NCBI RefSeq assembly: GCF_000214215.1
Contig: NC_015559.1
Span: forward strand, 3,831,001-3,895,000
Source: Marinomonas posidonica IVIA-Po-181
GTDB lineage: Bacteria; Pseudomonadota; Gammaproteobacteria; Pseudomonadales; Marinomonadaceae
Length of the DNA: 64,000 nucleotides
Reading direction: 5' to 3'
The notes beneath the pieces were generated by a model. That model was not told where the DNA came from. It ran no database searches and saw nothing but the letters and a program-made list of their open reading frames with translations. Shown here one piece after another: positions 1 to 9,882 of this stretch (within the stretch, counting starts at the first letter, position 1; each line of letters opens with the position of its first letter). A program made the translations under genes and the position numbers.

Positions 1-340
1 GGTATTACGCCGAGCCACACCACAAGGCATAGATGAACCAATCGAAGTGGAAGGCCTCACTCTGGACCCAATTAGCCAACGAGTCACCATTGGTGCCCGT
101 CCGCTAGACATGGGACCAACAGAATATCGTTTACTCAAGTTTTTAATGACTCACCAAGAACGAGCCTATTCAAGAGCACAGCTGTTGGATCAAGTATGGG
201 GAGGCAATGTGTATGTCGAAGAACGTACCGTTGATGTACACATTCGTCGTCTGCGCAAGGCCATTGGCGACACTCATGACTTCTTGATTCAAACCGTGCG
301 AGGCACAGGCTACCGTTTCTCAGCAAAAAGGTCAGTATGA
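1..340 (+). CDS. phoB: Phosphate regulon response regulator PhoB, C-terminal part (5' end outside window)
   Basis: This is the DNA-binding half of an OmpR-family response regulator; the reading frame is open from base 2, so the gene starts before the window. About 113 residues remain, covering the end of the linker and the complete winged-helix domain, including the recognition-helix region [15 protein letters not shown] and the end GTGYRF typical of PhoB. The receiver domain is not visible. In this family, phosphorylated PhoB binds Pho boxes and activates phosphate-starvation genes; candidate boxes lie before pstS and pstC in this window. Its stop overlaps the phoR start by four bases (ATGA), so the two are translationally coupled. 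The symbol rests on this sequence and the PhoR partner. Confidence 0.93.
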   Translation, partial: VLRRATPQGIDEPIEVEGLTLDPISQRVTIGARPLDMGPTEYRLLKFLMTHQERAYSRAQLLDQVWGGNVYVEERTVDVHIRRLRKAIGDTHDFLIQTVRGTGYRFSAKRSV

Positions 341-1662
341 AAACCATTTGGCGGAACACCATCCTTTCTTGGTTAGCAGGTTTTGCTGCCTGTGCCGTGA
401 TTGGCTATATTCTTGGTCATTTTTTGGGTGTTCTGCTGCTGTATACCTTAGGGACCTTGTACTGGCAGTTATACCAACTTTATCAATTCCATAACTGGCT
501 ACGTCATTCAGGACGTGCCGCTCCACCAGAATCGAGTGGTATCTGGGGAGAAGTCTTTGATGCTGTATACCGCCTGCAAAAGAAGCAGAGAAAATCCAAA
601 CGTCGTATGCGACAAGCTTTAACTCGGATTGAAAGCTCCACCAGTGCGCTCAAAGAAGGCGTGATTATGGCGGATAACCAAGGTAACCTCGAATGGTGGA
701 ACAACTCAGCGGCTCATTTCTTGGGTTTAATGCGACCTGTTGACCGTGGGCAGGTCATTACTAACATCGTTCGTAGTCCAGAATTCTTCCGCTATTTTAC
801 GCAAAAGCGTTTTGGTGAACCTCTGGTCATTAAGTCTCCAGCAAAAGACGGTGTCTATTTAGAAGTTCAAACCACCTTATATGATAAAAACGATCACCTC
901 ATCTTCGTTCGTGATGTGACTCGTCTACACCTATTAGAACAGATGCGTAAAGACTTTGTTGCCAATGCCTCCCATGAGCTTAAAACGCCTCTAACGGTGA
1001 TTAAAGGCTATGTTGAAACCTTAGACATGTTTAAAGACAACCTGCCCAAAAGCATGCAAAAAGGCATAGTAAACATGGCTGAGCAATCTGTCCGGATGGA
1101 ACAGCTCATCGAAGATTTGTTGCTGTTATCCCGCCTTGAGAGCGATGACAAGCGCGAAGAAAATCAATGGCATCGTGTATCGGACATCGTAGAGTCGATT
1201 CTGAAAACCACCACAGCCATCATGACCGACCAACACAAGTTGGCCACTTATATATCAGAAGACGCCAGAATTTATGGCTCTTATAAAGAGTTATACAGTG
1301 CTTTTTCCAACTTAATTGTGAATGCCGTCAAGTATTCACCTGACGGCGGTGAAATCAATATTAAGTGGGAATCCAGTGAACTGAATGGCATTTTTTCAGT
1401 AAAAGATCAGGGGTTGGGCATTGATCCAAGACACGTCCCTCGACTCACTGAGCGTTTTTTCCGTGTTGATAAAGGACGAGGTTCAAAAACGGGGGGCACT
1501 GGCTTAGGACTTGCCATCGTTAAACACGTTCTCTTGCATCACGAAGCCAAGCTACAGATTCGCAGCCTGCCTGGCACTGGCAGTACCTTCTCGTGTCACT
1601 TTCCTGCCAGTCGAGTGCGCAAAGACGCCGTCAGTCAATCCACCAGCACCCTCACCGAATAA
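337..1662 (+). CDS. phoR: Phosphate regulon sensor histidine kinase PhoR
   Basis: This 441-residue membrane kinase phosphorylates PhoB when phosphate is scarce and takes its signal from the Pst transporter through PhoU. Two hydrophobic segments lie at about residues 10-45 with hardly any periplasmic loop, which is typical of PhoR. A basic linker and a PAS domain (about 95-195) follow. The HisKA box has His213 in the motif [10 protein letters not shown]. The ATPase domain shows [10 protein letters not shown] (N box), DQGLGI (G1) and [10 protein letters not shown] (G2). All catalytic motifs are present. It overlaps phoB by four bases and is followed directly by a hairpin terminator. Confidence 0.95.
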   Translation: MKTIWRNTILSWLAGFAACAVIGYILGHFLGVLLLYTLGTLYWQLYQLYQFHNWLRHSGRAAPPESSGIWGEVFDAVYRLQKKQRKSKRRMRQALTRIESSTSALKEGVIMADNQGNLEWWNNSAAHFLGLMRPVDRGQVITNIVRSPEFFRYFTQKRFGEPLVIKSPAKDGVYLEVQTTLYDKNDHLIFVRDVTRLHLLEQMRKDFVANASHELKTPLTVIKGYVETLDMFKDNLPKSMQKGIVNMAEQSVRMEQLIEDLLLLSRLESDDKREENQWHRVSDIVESILKTTTAIMTDQHKLATYISEDARIYGSYKELYSAFSNLIVNAVKYSPDGGEINIKWESSELNGIFSVKDQGLGIDPRHVPRLTERFFRVDKGRGSKTGGTGLGLAIVKHVLLHHEAKLQIRSLPGTGSTFSCHFPASRVRKDAVSQSTSTLTE

Positions 1663-1665
1663 AAA

Positions 1666-1693
1666 AAGGCGCAACAACTATGTTGAGCGCCTT
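1666..1693. terminator. Bidirectional hairpin terminator between phoR and the CheY-like gene
   Basis: AAGGCGC pairs with GCGCCTT across a 14-base interior in which CAACA/TGTTG can pair further. On the minus strand the hairpin is followed by a run of U, so it can end the transcript of the CheY-like gene. On the plus strand a weaker T-rich stretch follows phoR. Confidence 0.8.
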
Positions 1694-1742
1694 CTTTAAA
1701 GTGATGCCTTTTATAACAGGACACGGAATCACAAAACGTCAG

Positions 1743-2594
1743 CTATAGAGAGTCAAACAAGCTCTTGATGAAGGCTTCTTTTTCCGCGTCTTGATCAATT
1801 AAACGCAAGCCTACCGTTAAAAACGTCGAATCATGTTTCTTTTCTGTCGTCGCCACAGATTGCACATAATAATTCAGGCGATTTATGGTGTTTTTATGTT
1901 CTAAATCCAACACCGCTTGCCCTAACACCTGTGGTACTACGTCATCACTCTTAATCAGCATAGAGGCTTCTTGCTTACTGAATTGAATCACCATGCAACG
2001 AAACTGCTTGTTTTCAAAACGCACTAAGGTTGGAATTTTAACGTCCTTAACACTGACTTCCGGTTCACTAGGATTCACTATCTTAGGTGTTTGCGCCGCT
2101 TTAGCCGCGCCGCTTCCTCCCCCCATCAAAACATCGATGGAGGCCGCCGCAATTCCCTGTGGCGAACCACTCGCTGCTCTGGGTTTTTGCGCCGTCAGTT
2201 TGCCCGCCAACTTGTGTTTCTTGGCCGCACCTAACACCTTATTAACCAGCTGTTCACCCGAAAAAGGTTTACCCAAATAATCCGTGACGCCAGCTTGTAC
2301 GGCTTCTACCACATGGTCTTTGTCGCCCCGACTGGTAATCATTACAAAGGGGACATCGTCTTTTTGATACTTGGGCTGCTCGCGGCACCATTTTAACAAC
2401 TCAACGCCTGTCATTTCAGGCATTTCCCAATCGCATAGCACCATATCAAACTGAACTTTGTTCATTAATTGCTGAGCCTTACGGCCATTTACAGCGTCTT
2501 CAATCTCAACGGCTGGAAACTGCTTACGTAATGTTCTGCGAATTAAATCTCGTGTGAACGAGGCATCGTCCACGACTAATATTTTAAGCGACAT
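1743..2594 (-). CDS. Two-domain response regulator: CheY receiver plus PilZ-like C-terminus
   Basis: This 283-residue protein starts with an intact receiver domain (about 1-122). Asp9 and Asp10 form the acidic pair, Asp55 is the phosphorylation site in LCDWEMPEMTG, and Lys109 lies in LGKPF. An Ala/Gly/Lys-rich linker (about 125-180) leads to a C-terminal beta-rich domain (about 185-283). That domain resembles PilZ-type output domains but lacks a clear RxxxR signature, so c-di-GMP binding is uncertain. No DNA-binding domain is seen. Chemotaxis-like or motility control is possible but not shown. The start overlaps the cysZ stop by one base (TAATG), so the two are probably co-transcribed. Confidence 0.75.
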   Translation of the reverse strand: MSLKILVVDDASFTRDLIRRTLRKQFPAVEIEDAVNGRKAQQLMNKVQFDMVLCDWEMPEMTGVELLKWCREQPKYQKDDVPFVMITSRGDKDHVVEAVQAGVTDYLGKPFSGEQLVNKVLGAAKKHKLAGKLTAQKPRAASGSPQGIAAASIDVLMGGGSGAAKAAQTPKIVNPSEPEVSVKDVKIPTLVRFENKQFRCMVIQFSKQEASMLIKSDDVVPQVLGQAVLDLEHKNTINRLNYYVQSVATTEKKHDSTFLTVGLRLIDQDAEKEAFIKSLFDSL

Positions 2595-3373
2595 TATTTC
2601 ATTCCATTATGAGAGTTTAACAACGCAGAGAAATCTCCATTCTCTACCCTAAAGATGGATACCCATAATAAAGTCGCTGCCACTACAGCTATTGGCATCA
2701 CAAACAAATTAAACAGTGGAATGGTCAAAGACACCATCACTATGCCACCAAACGTCCAACACAATAGTGGCTGAGTCCTAAGGGCCATTCGCATCTCGTA
2801 AAACGACACCTTGTTATTATCAAAAGCATAGTCCATATATTGCAGAGCCAGCATCCAAGCGGAAAACAATAACAGCAAAAATGGTGCAATAACATTAACT
2901 AATGGGATGAAAGACAGCACCAGAAGAAGTAAGAAACGCGGTACAAAATACAGCACCTTTTGCATTTCCCGTTGCAAACTACGACCAATCACCGCCAAAA
3001 TCACACTGGCGCTTAAGCTTTCATCAAACACTTTTCCTGTGGTCTTTTCTTCTACTTTTTCCGCTAAAAAAGCCATAAATGGGGCCGCTAATATATTGAC
3101 TCCTATCGAAAAACTATAGAACAGCAATACCGCGATAATCGCCCCAAAAATTAAGTCTATCAGCCAGCTAATAAAAGACATCCAATCCGGCAAATACCCC
3201 ATTACCCAATTGAGTATGTCTTGAAAATAACTAAATGCCACCATGTAAATAAGCCCAATCAACAAAAAATTGGCTAATAACGGCGCCAAAATAAACAGCC
3301 TTAATTCTTTTGAAGCAATCAATGGCAAGGCCTTCAAAAAAGCACCCGCTGCTTTAAATGGTTGTGTAATCAC
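2594..3373 (-). CDS. cysZ: CysZ-type sulfate transporter (EI24 family)
   Basis: This 259-residue inner-membrane protein has four main hydrophobic segments (about 25-60, 70-110, 140-190 and 205-240) and the CysZ signature around RDYALDY-like residues (LALQYMDYAFDN). Family members let sulfate into the cell for cysteine synthesis. Length and layout match E. coli CysZ (253 residues). It is the first gene of a two-gene unit with the CheY-like regulator, overlapping it by one base. No zipA or cysK lies beside it, unlike in enterobacteria. Confidence 0.85.
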   Translation of the reverse strand: MITQPFKAAGAFLKALPLIASKELRLFILAPLLANFLLIGLIYMVAFSYFQDILNWVMGYLPDWMSFISWLIDLIFGAIIAVLLFYSFSIGVNILAAPFMAFLAEKVEEKTTGKVFDESLSASVILAVIGRSLQREMQKVLYFVPRFLLLLVLSFIPLVNVIAPFLLLLFSAWMLALQYMDYAFDNNKVSFYEMRMALRTQPLLCWTFGGIVMVSLTIPLFNLFVMPIAVVAATLLWVSIFRVENGDFSALLNSHNGMK

Positions 3374-3597
3374 AATAAATTAAACCCTATCAATCTTTCC
3401 TAACAAATCCGTTTGAGAATATCACGAGGCCCTTCACGTCTCCACATTTACTAGACGTATAAGGCAATACGGAATTTCGATTGTGCCCTTTTGTTAATTC
3501 ATGAACTATGGAAGCTTCAGGGCGAATCTGAATCGTGCAATTCAAGCGCCTCACAATAACAGAGCACATCAAACAGCTCACCAACAAAGGGAACGAT

Positions 3598-5214
3598 ATG
3601 ACTATCTCAAAAACGCTCATCGCCAGTGCCGTATTAACCGCCTCTATTAGCGCATTCCAAGTACAGGCCGCAGACGTACCTGCAGGTGTTGTCTTAGCAG
3701 ACAAACAAGAATTGGTTCGTGGTGGTGGTTCAGAGCCTGCCACACTTGACCCACAGAAAATTGAAGGCACACCAGGCTCGATTCGTTCAAGAGACCTGTT
3801 TGAAGGTCTGTATAACCAAGACGGTGATGGCAATCAAATACCTGGTGTCGCGACAAGTTACGATGTAAACGCGGACAACACACAATACACTTTCCACCTT
3901 CGTAAAGACGCAAAATGGTCTAATGGCGACCCTGTTACCGCAGAAGATTTCGTTTACGCTTTCACTCGCGCAGTCGACCCAAAACTGGCTTCACCATACG
4001 CTTGGTTCATGGAAATCCCCTCCATTGTGAATGCCTCTAAAATCATTGCCGGTGAAGCGGATCCATCCAGTTTGGGCGTCAAAGCCATTGATGATTATAC
4101 TTTCCAAGTGACGCTAGAACGCCCTGTGCCATACTTTGTGAAAATGACGTCTCACCAAACTATGTTCCCTGTGCCGAAAAAAGTAGTTGAAAAATGGGGT
4201 GATGATTGGATCAAACCAGAACACCTTGTGTCCAACGGTGCGTACAAAATGAACGAGTGGGTTGTCAATGAAAAGATGGTTTTCTCTCGTAACACCAACT
4301 ATTGGAACGATGAAAAAACCGTTATCGATAAGGTTACTTATTTGCCTATTGAATCACCAAATGCTGAGCTCAAGCGTTTTCAAGCTGGTCAGATGGACCT
4401 AAGCTACGAGCTGCCAAACGATCACTTCAAGCAATTGAAGCGTGAGATTCCTGATCAAGTGGTCATCACACCTTATTTGGGTACCTACTACTATCAGTTT
4501 AATACCACCAAAGCGCCTTACAACGACGTACGCGTCCGTAAAGCCCTATCTTATGCTATCGACCGTGATGTGATTACCAAATACGTCACAGGCGTTGGTG
4601 AAATCCCTGCGTATTCATTCACCCCAGAAGTGGTCAATGACTTTAACCCTGCTACACCGGATTACGCGACTTGGACTCAGAAACAGCGTAATCAAAAAGC
4701 GCAAGCCTTGCTAGAAGAAGCAGGCTTCGATAAGAGCAACCCTCTGTCCTTCAAACTACTGTACAACACCAACGAAAACCATAAGAAAATCGCCATTGCG
4801 ATTGCCTCAATGTGGAAGAAAACCTTAGGGGTGAAAGTCACTTTAGAAAACCAAGAGTGGAAAACCTACCTAGAAACCAAAAAGCATCAGCAGTTTGATG
4901 TGGCCCGTGCTGGTTGGATTGGTGATTACAATGAAGCATCAACCATGCTCGACCTTCTAACAACCACTCATGGTAATAACGACGGTAAGTACAGCAATGC
5001 AAACTACGACAAACTGCTACACGATGCTCGTACCATGCAAGACCCTGCGCCAAACTACAACAAGGCGGAAGAGATTGCGATCGAGCAAGACATGGCGGTA
5101 GCACCCATTTACCAGTACGTGAACAAACGTCTTGTAAAACCTTATGTGGGTGGCTATGCACCTAACCCAGAAGATAACGTATACGCGCGTGATATGTACA
5201 TCATCAAACATTAA
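3598..5214 (+). CDS. oppA: Oligopeptide ABC transporter, periplasmic binding protein OppA
   Basis: This is a solute-binding protein of family 5 (OppA/MppA type), about 538 residues long, that captures peptides in the periplasm. The ATG at 3598 is chosen because AAAGGGAA stands just upstream and a classical Sec signal peptide follows (MTISKTLIASAVLTASISAF, cleavage after VQA). An in-frame start at 3535 would bury that signal. The family hallmarks EPATLDPQK near the mature N-terminus, FHLRKDAKWSNGDPVTAEDF and LSYAIDRD are present. It is the first gene of oppABCDF and is followed by a stable hairpin that may make it more abundant than the membrane subunits. Confidence 0.95.
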   Translation: MTISKTLIASAVLTASISAFQVQAADVPAGVVLADKQELVRGGGSEPATLDPQKIEGTPGSIRSRDLFEGLYNQDGDGNQIPGVATSYDVNADNTQYTFHLRKDAKWSNGDPVTAEDFVYAFTRAVDPKLASPYAWFMEIPSIVNASKIIAGEADPSSLGVKAIDDYTFQVTLERPVPYFVKMTSHQTMFPVPKKVVEKWGDDWIKPEHLVSNGAYKMNEWVVNEKMVFSRNTNYWNDEKTVIDKVTYLPIESPNAELKRFQAGQMDLSYELPNDHFKQLKREIPDQVVITPYLGTYYYQFNTTKAPYNDVRVRKALSYAIDRDVITKYVTGVGEIPAYSFTPEVVNDFNPATPDYATWTQKQRNQKAQALLEEAGFDKSNPLSFKLLYNTNENHKKIAIAIASMWKKTLGVKVTLENQEWKTYLETKKHQQFDVARAGWIGDYNEASTMLDLLTTTHGNNDGKYSNANYDKLLHDARTMQDPAPNYNKAEEIAIEQDMAVAPIYQYVNKRLVKPYVGGYAPNPEDNVYARDMYIIKH

Positions 5215-5250
5215 GACACTCGTTTAATTCCGCGTTGTCTGTTGAAACCC

Positions 5251-5284
5251 ATGCCCAACGACACACTGTCGTTGGGCATCTTTT
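5251..5284 (+). terminator. Hairpin between oppA and oppB (attenuator or processing site)
   Basis: ATGCCCAACGAC (5251-5262) pairs perfectly with GTCGTTGGGCAT (5268-5279) across a five-base loop. Only a short CTTTT run follows. Such a structure commonly lets some transcription continue while stabilising the upstream mRNA, which fits the higher demand for binding protein. Confidence 0.75.
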
Positions 5285-5347
5285 GAACTCTCTACAGGTT
5301 CCAAATATTAGCCGTCTGTTGGCGAGTCTAATAATCCGGTAATAACT

Positions 5348-6268
5348 ATGTTTACATTTATCTCAAAGCGCATGTTAGAAGCGATTCCAACCTTATTGGT
5401 ATTGATCACGATATCCTTCTTCCTGATGCACGCCGCTCCCGGCAGCCCCTTTTCCAGTGAACGCACTCTTCCTCCCGAAGTGTTAGCAAACATCAACGCT
5501 AAATACCATTTAGATGAACCCGTCATTAATCAGTATTTCTATTACCTAGGCGGTTTATTGCAAGGGGATTTGGGACCCTCTTTTCGTTATAAAGATTTCA
5601 CCATTAACGAGTTAATTGCACAAAGCTTTCCCGTCTCCGCAGAAATAGGCATCTGGTCGTTTCTGGTTGCTCTGATACTTGGGGTAGGTTGCGGCATTAT
5701 CGCCGCCTTAAGACAAAATTCATGGGTAGATTACTCAGTCATGGCGTTTGCCAACCTTGGTATTGTGTTGCCAAATTTTGTTTTGGCTCCACTGTGTATC
5801 CTATTTTTCTCTATTTATAACCATTGGTTACCGGCTGGTGGCTGGAATGGTGGGGCATGGCCTTACCTGATCATGCCAGTGATCGCCATGTCCACCAGCT
5901 ATATCGCACAAATCGCCCGTATTACTCGCGGCAGTATGATTGAAACCATGCATTCGAATTTCATTCGCACAGCACACGCTAAGGGCTTGCCAAAGCATCG
6001 CATCATTTTCCAACATGCTCTACGCCCTACCATGCTGCCAGTTATCTCCTACCTGGGCCCTGCTTTCGTCGGTATTGTCACCGGCTCGGTGATTGTGGAT
6101 GTGTACTTTGGCACCGGCGGTATCGGCCAACATTTCATTAATGGCGCACTAAATCGCGATTACTCCATGGTCATGGGCGTCACCATTTTAGTGGGCACAT
6201 TGACCATATTGTTCAATGCGGTTGTTGATATTTTATACGCTGTTATTGACCCTAAAATTCGTTATTAA
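5348..6268 (+). CDS. oppB: Oligopeptide ABC transporter permease OppB
   Basis: This is a 306-residue inner-membrane permease of the OppB/DppB type. It starts MFTFISKRMLEAIPTLLVLI, the usual first membrane helix, and has the conserved N-terminal YxLDxP-like region (KYHLDEPVINQYF). The EAA loop that contacts the ATPase reads RTAHAKGLPKHRIIFQHALR. About six membrane helices are visible. With OppC it forms the peptide channel. oppC follows after 12 bases. Confidence 0.95.
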   Translation: MFTFISKRMLEAIPTLLVLITISFFLMHAAPGSPFSSERTLPPEVLANINAKYHLDEPVINQYFYYLGGLLQGDLGPSFRYKDFTINELIAQSFPVSAEIGIWSFLVALILGVGCGIIAALRQNSWVDYSVMAFANLGIVLPNFVLAPLCILFFSIYNHWLPAGGWNGGAWPYLIMPVIAMSTSYIAQIARITRGSMIETMHSNFIRTAHAKGLPKHRIIFQHALRPTMLPVISYLGPAFVGIVTGSVIVDVYFGTGGIGQHFINGALNRDYSMVMGVTILVGTLTILFNAVVDILYAVIDPKIRY

Positions 6269-6280
6269 GGCCAACCGAAT

Positions 6281-7207
6281 ATGATAACTACACAAGATAA
6301 AATCCAGGCCGTTGAACAGTTCGCCGAACAAGTCACGGAAATTGAAGGTCGAAGCTTATGGCAAGACGCACGTCGACGCTTTTTTTCTAACCATGCGGCA
6401 GTCACTAGCTTAATCTTATTGACCCTCATTACCGCCGTGGCATTACTTGGCCCGTTATTCAGTCAATGGAATTACGATGATATTGACTGGGAAGCCTTAT
6501 CCGACATCTCAGTGCTTGGCCGTCCGAACATTGAAAACGGCCATTACTTTGGCACAGATACCTTAGGCCGTGACATTTTTGTTCGAACCTTACAAGGTGG
6601 GCAAATTTCCTTACTCGTCGGCATCATGGGCAGTGCGGTAGCCATTGTCATTGGCACACTTTATGGTGCAGCATCAGGCTACATAGGCGGTCGTGTTGAT
6701 AGCGTCATGATGCGTTTTTTAGAAATCCTTAACTCCTTTCCCTTTATGTTTTTCGTCATCATCTTGATGACCCTGTTTGGTCGACACATTTTCCTCATCT
6801 TCATTGCCATTGGCGCAATTTCATGGCTCGACATGGCAAGGATTGTACGCGGACAAACCCTGAGTCTGAAAAACAAAGAATACATTGAAGCGGCTTATGC
6901 CTGCGGAGTCTCAACACCTAAAATCATTTTGCGACACATAGTGCCAAATGTATTGGGCATAGTCGTGGTTTACGCCACCCTGTTGGTGCCGAATATGATT
7001 TTGCTTGAATCCTTTATCAGCTTCCTTGGTTTGGGTGTACAGGAACCCATGACCAGTTGGGGTGCCCTAATCTCAGAAGGCGCTCAGAACATGGAAATTG
7101 CAGTTTGGCAGTTGGCTTGGCCATTAGCCTTTCTTGTCGTGACATTGTTTTGCTTTAACTTCCTCGGCGACGGCTTACGAGACGCGCTTGATCCTAAAGA
7201 CCGCTAA
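6281..7207 (+). CDS. oppC: Oligopeptide ABC transporter permease OppC
   Basis: This is a 308-residue partner permease of OppB. A cytoplasmic N-terminal stretch of about 35 residues precedes the first helix. The motif HYFGTDTLGRDIFVR is characteristic of OppC/DppC, and the EAA loop reads EAAYACGVSTPKIILRHIVP. It ends GDGLRDALDPKDR as usual for the family. An AAGGAGG ribosome site in the 9-base gap leads into oppD. Confidence 0.95.
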   Translation: MITTQDKIQAVEQFAEQVTEIEGRSLWQDARRRFFSNHAAVTSLILLTLITAVALLGPLFSQWNYDDIDWEALSDISVLGRPNIENGHYFGTDTLGRDIFVRTLQGGQISLLVGIMGSAVAIVIGTLYGAASGYIGGRVDSVMMRFLEILNSFPFMFFVIILMTLFGRHIFLIFIAIGAISWLDMARIVRGQTLSLKNKEYIEAAYACGVSTPKIILRHIVPNVLGIVVVYATLLVPNMILLESFISFLGLGVQEPMTSWGALISEGAQNMEIAVWQLAWPLAFLVVTLFCFNFLGDGLRDALDPKDR

Positions 7208-7216
7208 GGAGGCAAT

Positions 7217-8191
7217 ATGAATTTATTAGAAGTCGATAATTTACAAGTAAACTTTAAAACACCCGATGGCTTTGTCACGGCAGTCAATAATTTAAACTTC
7301 AATCTGGCTCAAGGGGAAACCTTAGGGATCGTTGGTGAATCTGGATCAGGCAAAAGCCAAACCGCTTTTGCTTTAATGGGGCTACTGGCCAAAAATGGGG
7401 TCATTGAAGGCCAGGCACGCTTTGAGGGACAAAACATTTTGTCCCTCAGCGATCAGCAAATGAATCGGATTCGATCAAAGGAAATCGCCATGATTTTCCA
7501 AGATCCGATGACGTCTCTCAACCCCTACATGAAAGTCGGCAAACAGCTGATGGAAGTCTTGATGCTCCACAAGGGGATGTCTAAGGCAGAAGCGTTTGAA
7601 GCCTCCGTTCAAATGCTCGATGCGGTGAAAATGCCAGAAGCTCGAAAACGTATGAACATGTACCCTCATGAGTTCTCAGGGGGCATGCGCCAGCGAGTCA
7701 TGATTGCCATGGCCTTGCTCTGCCAACCGAAATTACTGATTGCCGATGAACCCACAACGGCGTTGGACGTGACGGTACAAGCACAAATTTTAACCCTATT
7801 AAACGAGCTGAAAAAGGACTTCAACACCGCCATCGTCATGATCACCCATGATCTAGGCGTGGTTGCTGGGCTGTGTGATAAGGTGTTGGTCATGTACGCC
7901 GGTCAAACGATGGAATATGGCTCAACGGAAGATGTTTTCTATCAACCGACTCACCCTTATACCAAAGGCTTATTACAAGCCATCCCAAGATTGGATACCG
8001 AAGGTGAAATACTGACGACCATTCCTGGTAACCCTCCCAACCTTCTGAACTTACCTTCTGGCTGCCCGTTCCATTCTCGCTGTGAATTTGCAGAAGAGCG
8101 TTGTATTAAAGAGGCTCCCACATTGGAAGAGTATCAAGTCGGAAAATTAAGAGCCTGTCATAAATCAGTCGATTGGGGAATGGCATCATGA
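7217..8191 (+). CDS. oppD: Oligopeptide ABC transporter ATPase OppD
   Basis: This is a 324-residue ABC ATPase. Walker A is GESGSGKS (about residue 40), the Q loop is [11 protein letters not shown], the signature is FSGGMRQRV, and Walker B is [12 protein letters not shown]. The C-terminal oligopeptide/dipeptide domain carries the Cys-rich motif [14 protein letters not shown], which in this family binds an iron-sulfur cluster. It pairs with OppF to drive peptide import. The stop overlaps the oppF start by four bases. Confidence 0.95.
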   Translation: MNLLEVDNLQVNFKTPDGFVTAVNNLNFNLAQGETLGIVGESGSGKSQTAFALMGLLAKNGVIEGQARFEGQNILSLSDQQMNRIRSKEIAMIFQDPMTSLNPYMKVGKQLMEVLMLHKGMSKAEAFEASVQMLDAVKMPEARKRMNMYPHEFSGGMRQRVMIAMALLCQPKLLIADEPTTALDVTVQAQILTLLNELKKDFNTAIVMITHDLGVVAGLCDKVLVMYAGQTMEYGSTEDVFYQPTHPYTKGLLQAIPRLDTEGEILTTIPGNPPNLLNLPSGCPFHSRCEFAEERCIKEAPTLEEYQVGKLRACHKSVDWGMAS

Positions 8192-9201
8192 GCTTACAAA
8201 CGAACAAAACACCCTTAATGGAAGTCAGCGATTTAAAAGTCCATTTTGCCATTAAATCGGATAATGCTTGGCCTTGGAGCAAAGCCAAGGCCCTAAAAGC
8301 CGTTGATGGTGTCAATTTATCCATTTTTGAAGGGGAAACCCTTGGCGTCGTTGGCGAGTCGGGGTGCGGTAAATCCACCCTAGCAAGAGCGTTATTACGC
8401 CTTGTTCCAATTACACAGGGCAATGTAGTGTGGCTAGGTCAGGACCTCACGGAACTGGATAAAAAGCAAATGCGTAATAAACGCCAAGAGCTACAGATGA
8501 TCTTTCAAGACCCTCTGGCATCGCTGGATCCTCGTATGACCGTTGGGGATATCATTGCAGAACCTTTGCATACCTTTCAACCACATCTATCAAAACAACA
8601 GGTGAAGGATCAAGTTCGTCAAATGATGGCCCGTGTTGGCTTACTCCCGAACGTCATTAATCGTTATCCCCATGAATTTTCTGGTGGCCAGTGTCAGCGT
8701 ATCGGCATTGCTCGAGCGCTCATTCTAAAACCCAAATTGGTGGTCTGTGACGAACCCGTTTCGGCACTGGATGTATCCATTCAAGCGCAAGTGGTTAACC
8801 TATTAAAAGAACTGCAAAAAGAGATGGGCCTGTCACTGGTGTTTATTGCCCATGATTTGAGTGTGGTGAAACACATTTCAGATCGAGTCTTGGTGATGTA
8901 CCTCGGCAATGCCGTTGAGCTGGCAGACAAAAAGTCTTTATACGATAACCCTCAACACCCTTATACCAAGGCGTTGTTATCTGCTGTGCCAGTGCCAGAT
9001 CCAAAACTAGAACGTAGTAAAAACATCCAACTGCTGACAGGAGATTTGCCCTCCCCCATCAGTCCACCATCAGGCTGTGTCTTCCGCACCCGTTGCCCTC
9101 ATGCCAATGAACAATGTTCGGAACACAAACCACAGTTGCACTTCATTGCGGATGGCAGCCAACATCAAGCCGCCTGCTCTAGGCTGTTGGAATTAGCTTA
9201 A
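8188..9201 (+). CDS. oppF: Oligopeptide ABC transporter ATPase OppF
   Basis: This second ATPase of the Opp complex is 337 residues long when read from the ATG at 8188. That start is preferred because it makes the ATGA overlap with oppD; an upstream in-frame ATG at 8173 would lie inside oppD. Walker A is GESGCGKS, the signature FSGGQCQRIG, and Walker B LVVCDEPVSALD. The C-terminal Cys motif (CVFRTRCPHANEQC) is present. No good terminator was seen in the 160 bases that follow. Confidence 0.95.
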   Translation: MSLQTNKTPLMEVSDLKVHFAIKSDNAWPWSKAKALKAVDGVNLSIFEGETLGVVGESGCGKSTLARALLRLVPITQGNVVWLGQDLTELDKKQMRNKRQELQMIFQDPLASLDPRMTVGDIIAEPLHTFQPHLSKQQVKDQVRQMMARVGLLPNVINRYPHEFSGGQCQRIGIARALILKPKLVVCDEPVSALDVSIQAQVVNLLKELQKEMGLSLVFIAHDLSVVKHISDRVLVMYLGNAVELADKKSLYDNPQHPYTKALLSAVPVPDPKLERSKNIQLLTGDLPSPISPPSGCVFRTRCPHANEQCSEHKPQLHFIADGSQHQAACSRLLELA

Positions 9202-9361
9202 AAACTGTTCAATACTGGTTACCATGGAAGGTGGCCAAGTTCCTCCAACCCTCAAAAACCATGACTCGAACTGGCTTTTAAATGGCATTCTTGATAAGTT
9301 GATCATTGTGTTAATCATTTTCACTTAATGTCACTTTTCACCTGTTCGTAAGAGGCCAAAC

Positions 9362-9871
9362 ATGAACTCAGTCATCTCCACACTTCTGATTTTCGTTGGC
9401 CTTACCTCCTTACCAAGCTTAGCTTTAGAACAACCTAGTCAGAGAGTCATATTAACGGTCGAGGGCAATCTGGAAAACGCCAATACCAAACAAGCGGCCA
9501 ACTTCGATCTGTCCATGTTAGAAGCCTTACCACAATACTCTGTCACCACGAAAAATCCTTGGACAAAAGGCGTTCATTCTTACCGAGGTTTTTCAGCAGT
9601 CGACTTGATGGAAAAACTCAAGGCAAAAGGGACAATACTAGAAGTCACCGCGCTTAATAAATACATAACCAAAGTCCCTGTTGACGACTTCCAAACCAAC
9701 GGTGCCATCTTCGCTACCCATCGTGACGGGGAACCTATGAGTGTGCGTAATCTTGGCCCCATCATGGTCATTTACCCATTTGATCAAAATCCAGATTTAA
9801 AGTCCGAAGTTTACTATGGTCGCTCCATTTGGCAGATCAGACACATCAAAATCGCTCCATTAGCTGAGTAA
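9362..9871 (+). CDS. Periplasmic molybdopterin-fold (SUOX-like, PruR-like) protein without the Mo-ligand cysteine
   Basis: This 169-residue protein has a Sec signal peptide (about residues 1-21, cleavage near SLA-LEQ). The rest resembles the sulfite-oxidase/YedY molybdopterin-binding fold: HSYRGFSAVDLMEKL, TALNKYITKVPVDDF, RDGEPMSVRNLGPIMVIYPF and SIWQIRHIKI. It has no cysteine at all, so it cannot carry the cysteine that binds molybdenum in true enzymes. That suggests a binding or sensing role. The best-known relatives of this type are the pterin-binding PruR proteins of the Agrobacterium PruR-DcpA system; the link is made from memory of the fold and context. It lies 11 bases before the kinase gene, so it is probably the periplasmic partner of that kinase. 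Confidence 0.72.
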   Translation: MNSVISTLLIFVGLTSLPSLALEQPSQRVILTVEGNLENANTKQAANFDLSMLEALPQYSVTTKNPWTKGVHSYRGFSAVDLMEKLKAKGTILEVTALNKYITKVPVDDFQTNGAIFATHRDGEPMSVRNLGPIMVIYPFDQNPDLKSEVYYGRSIWQIRHIKIAPLAE

Positions 9872-9882
9872 GGAAGCTTACA

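Noticed and set aside
3390..3833. 147-codon minus-strand reading frame upstream of and opposite oppA
   Set aside because: More than half of it is antisense to the oppA coding start, and the protein has no recognisable pattern.
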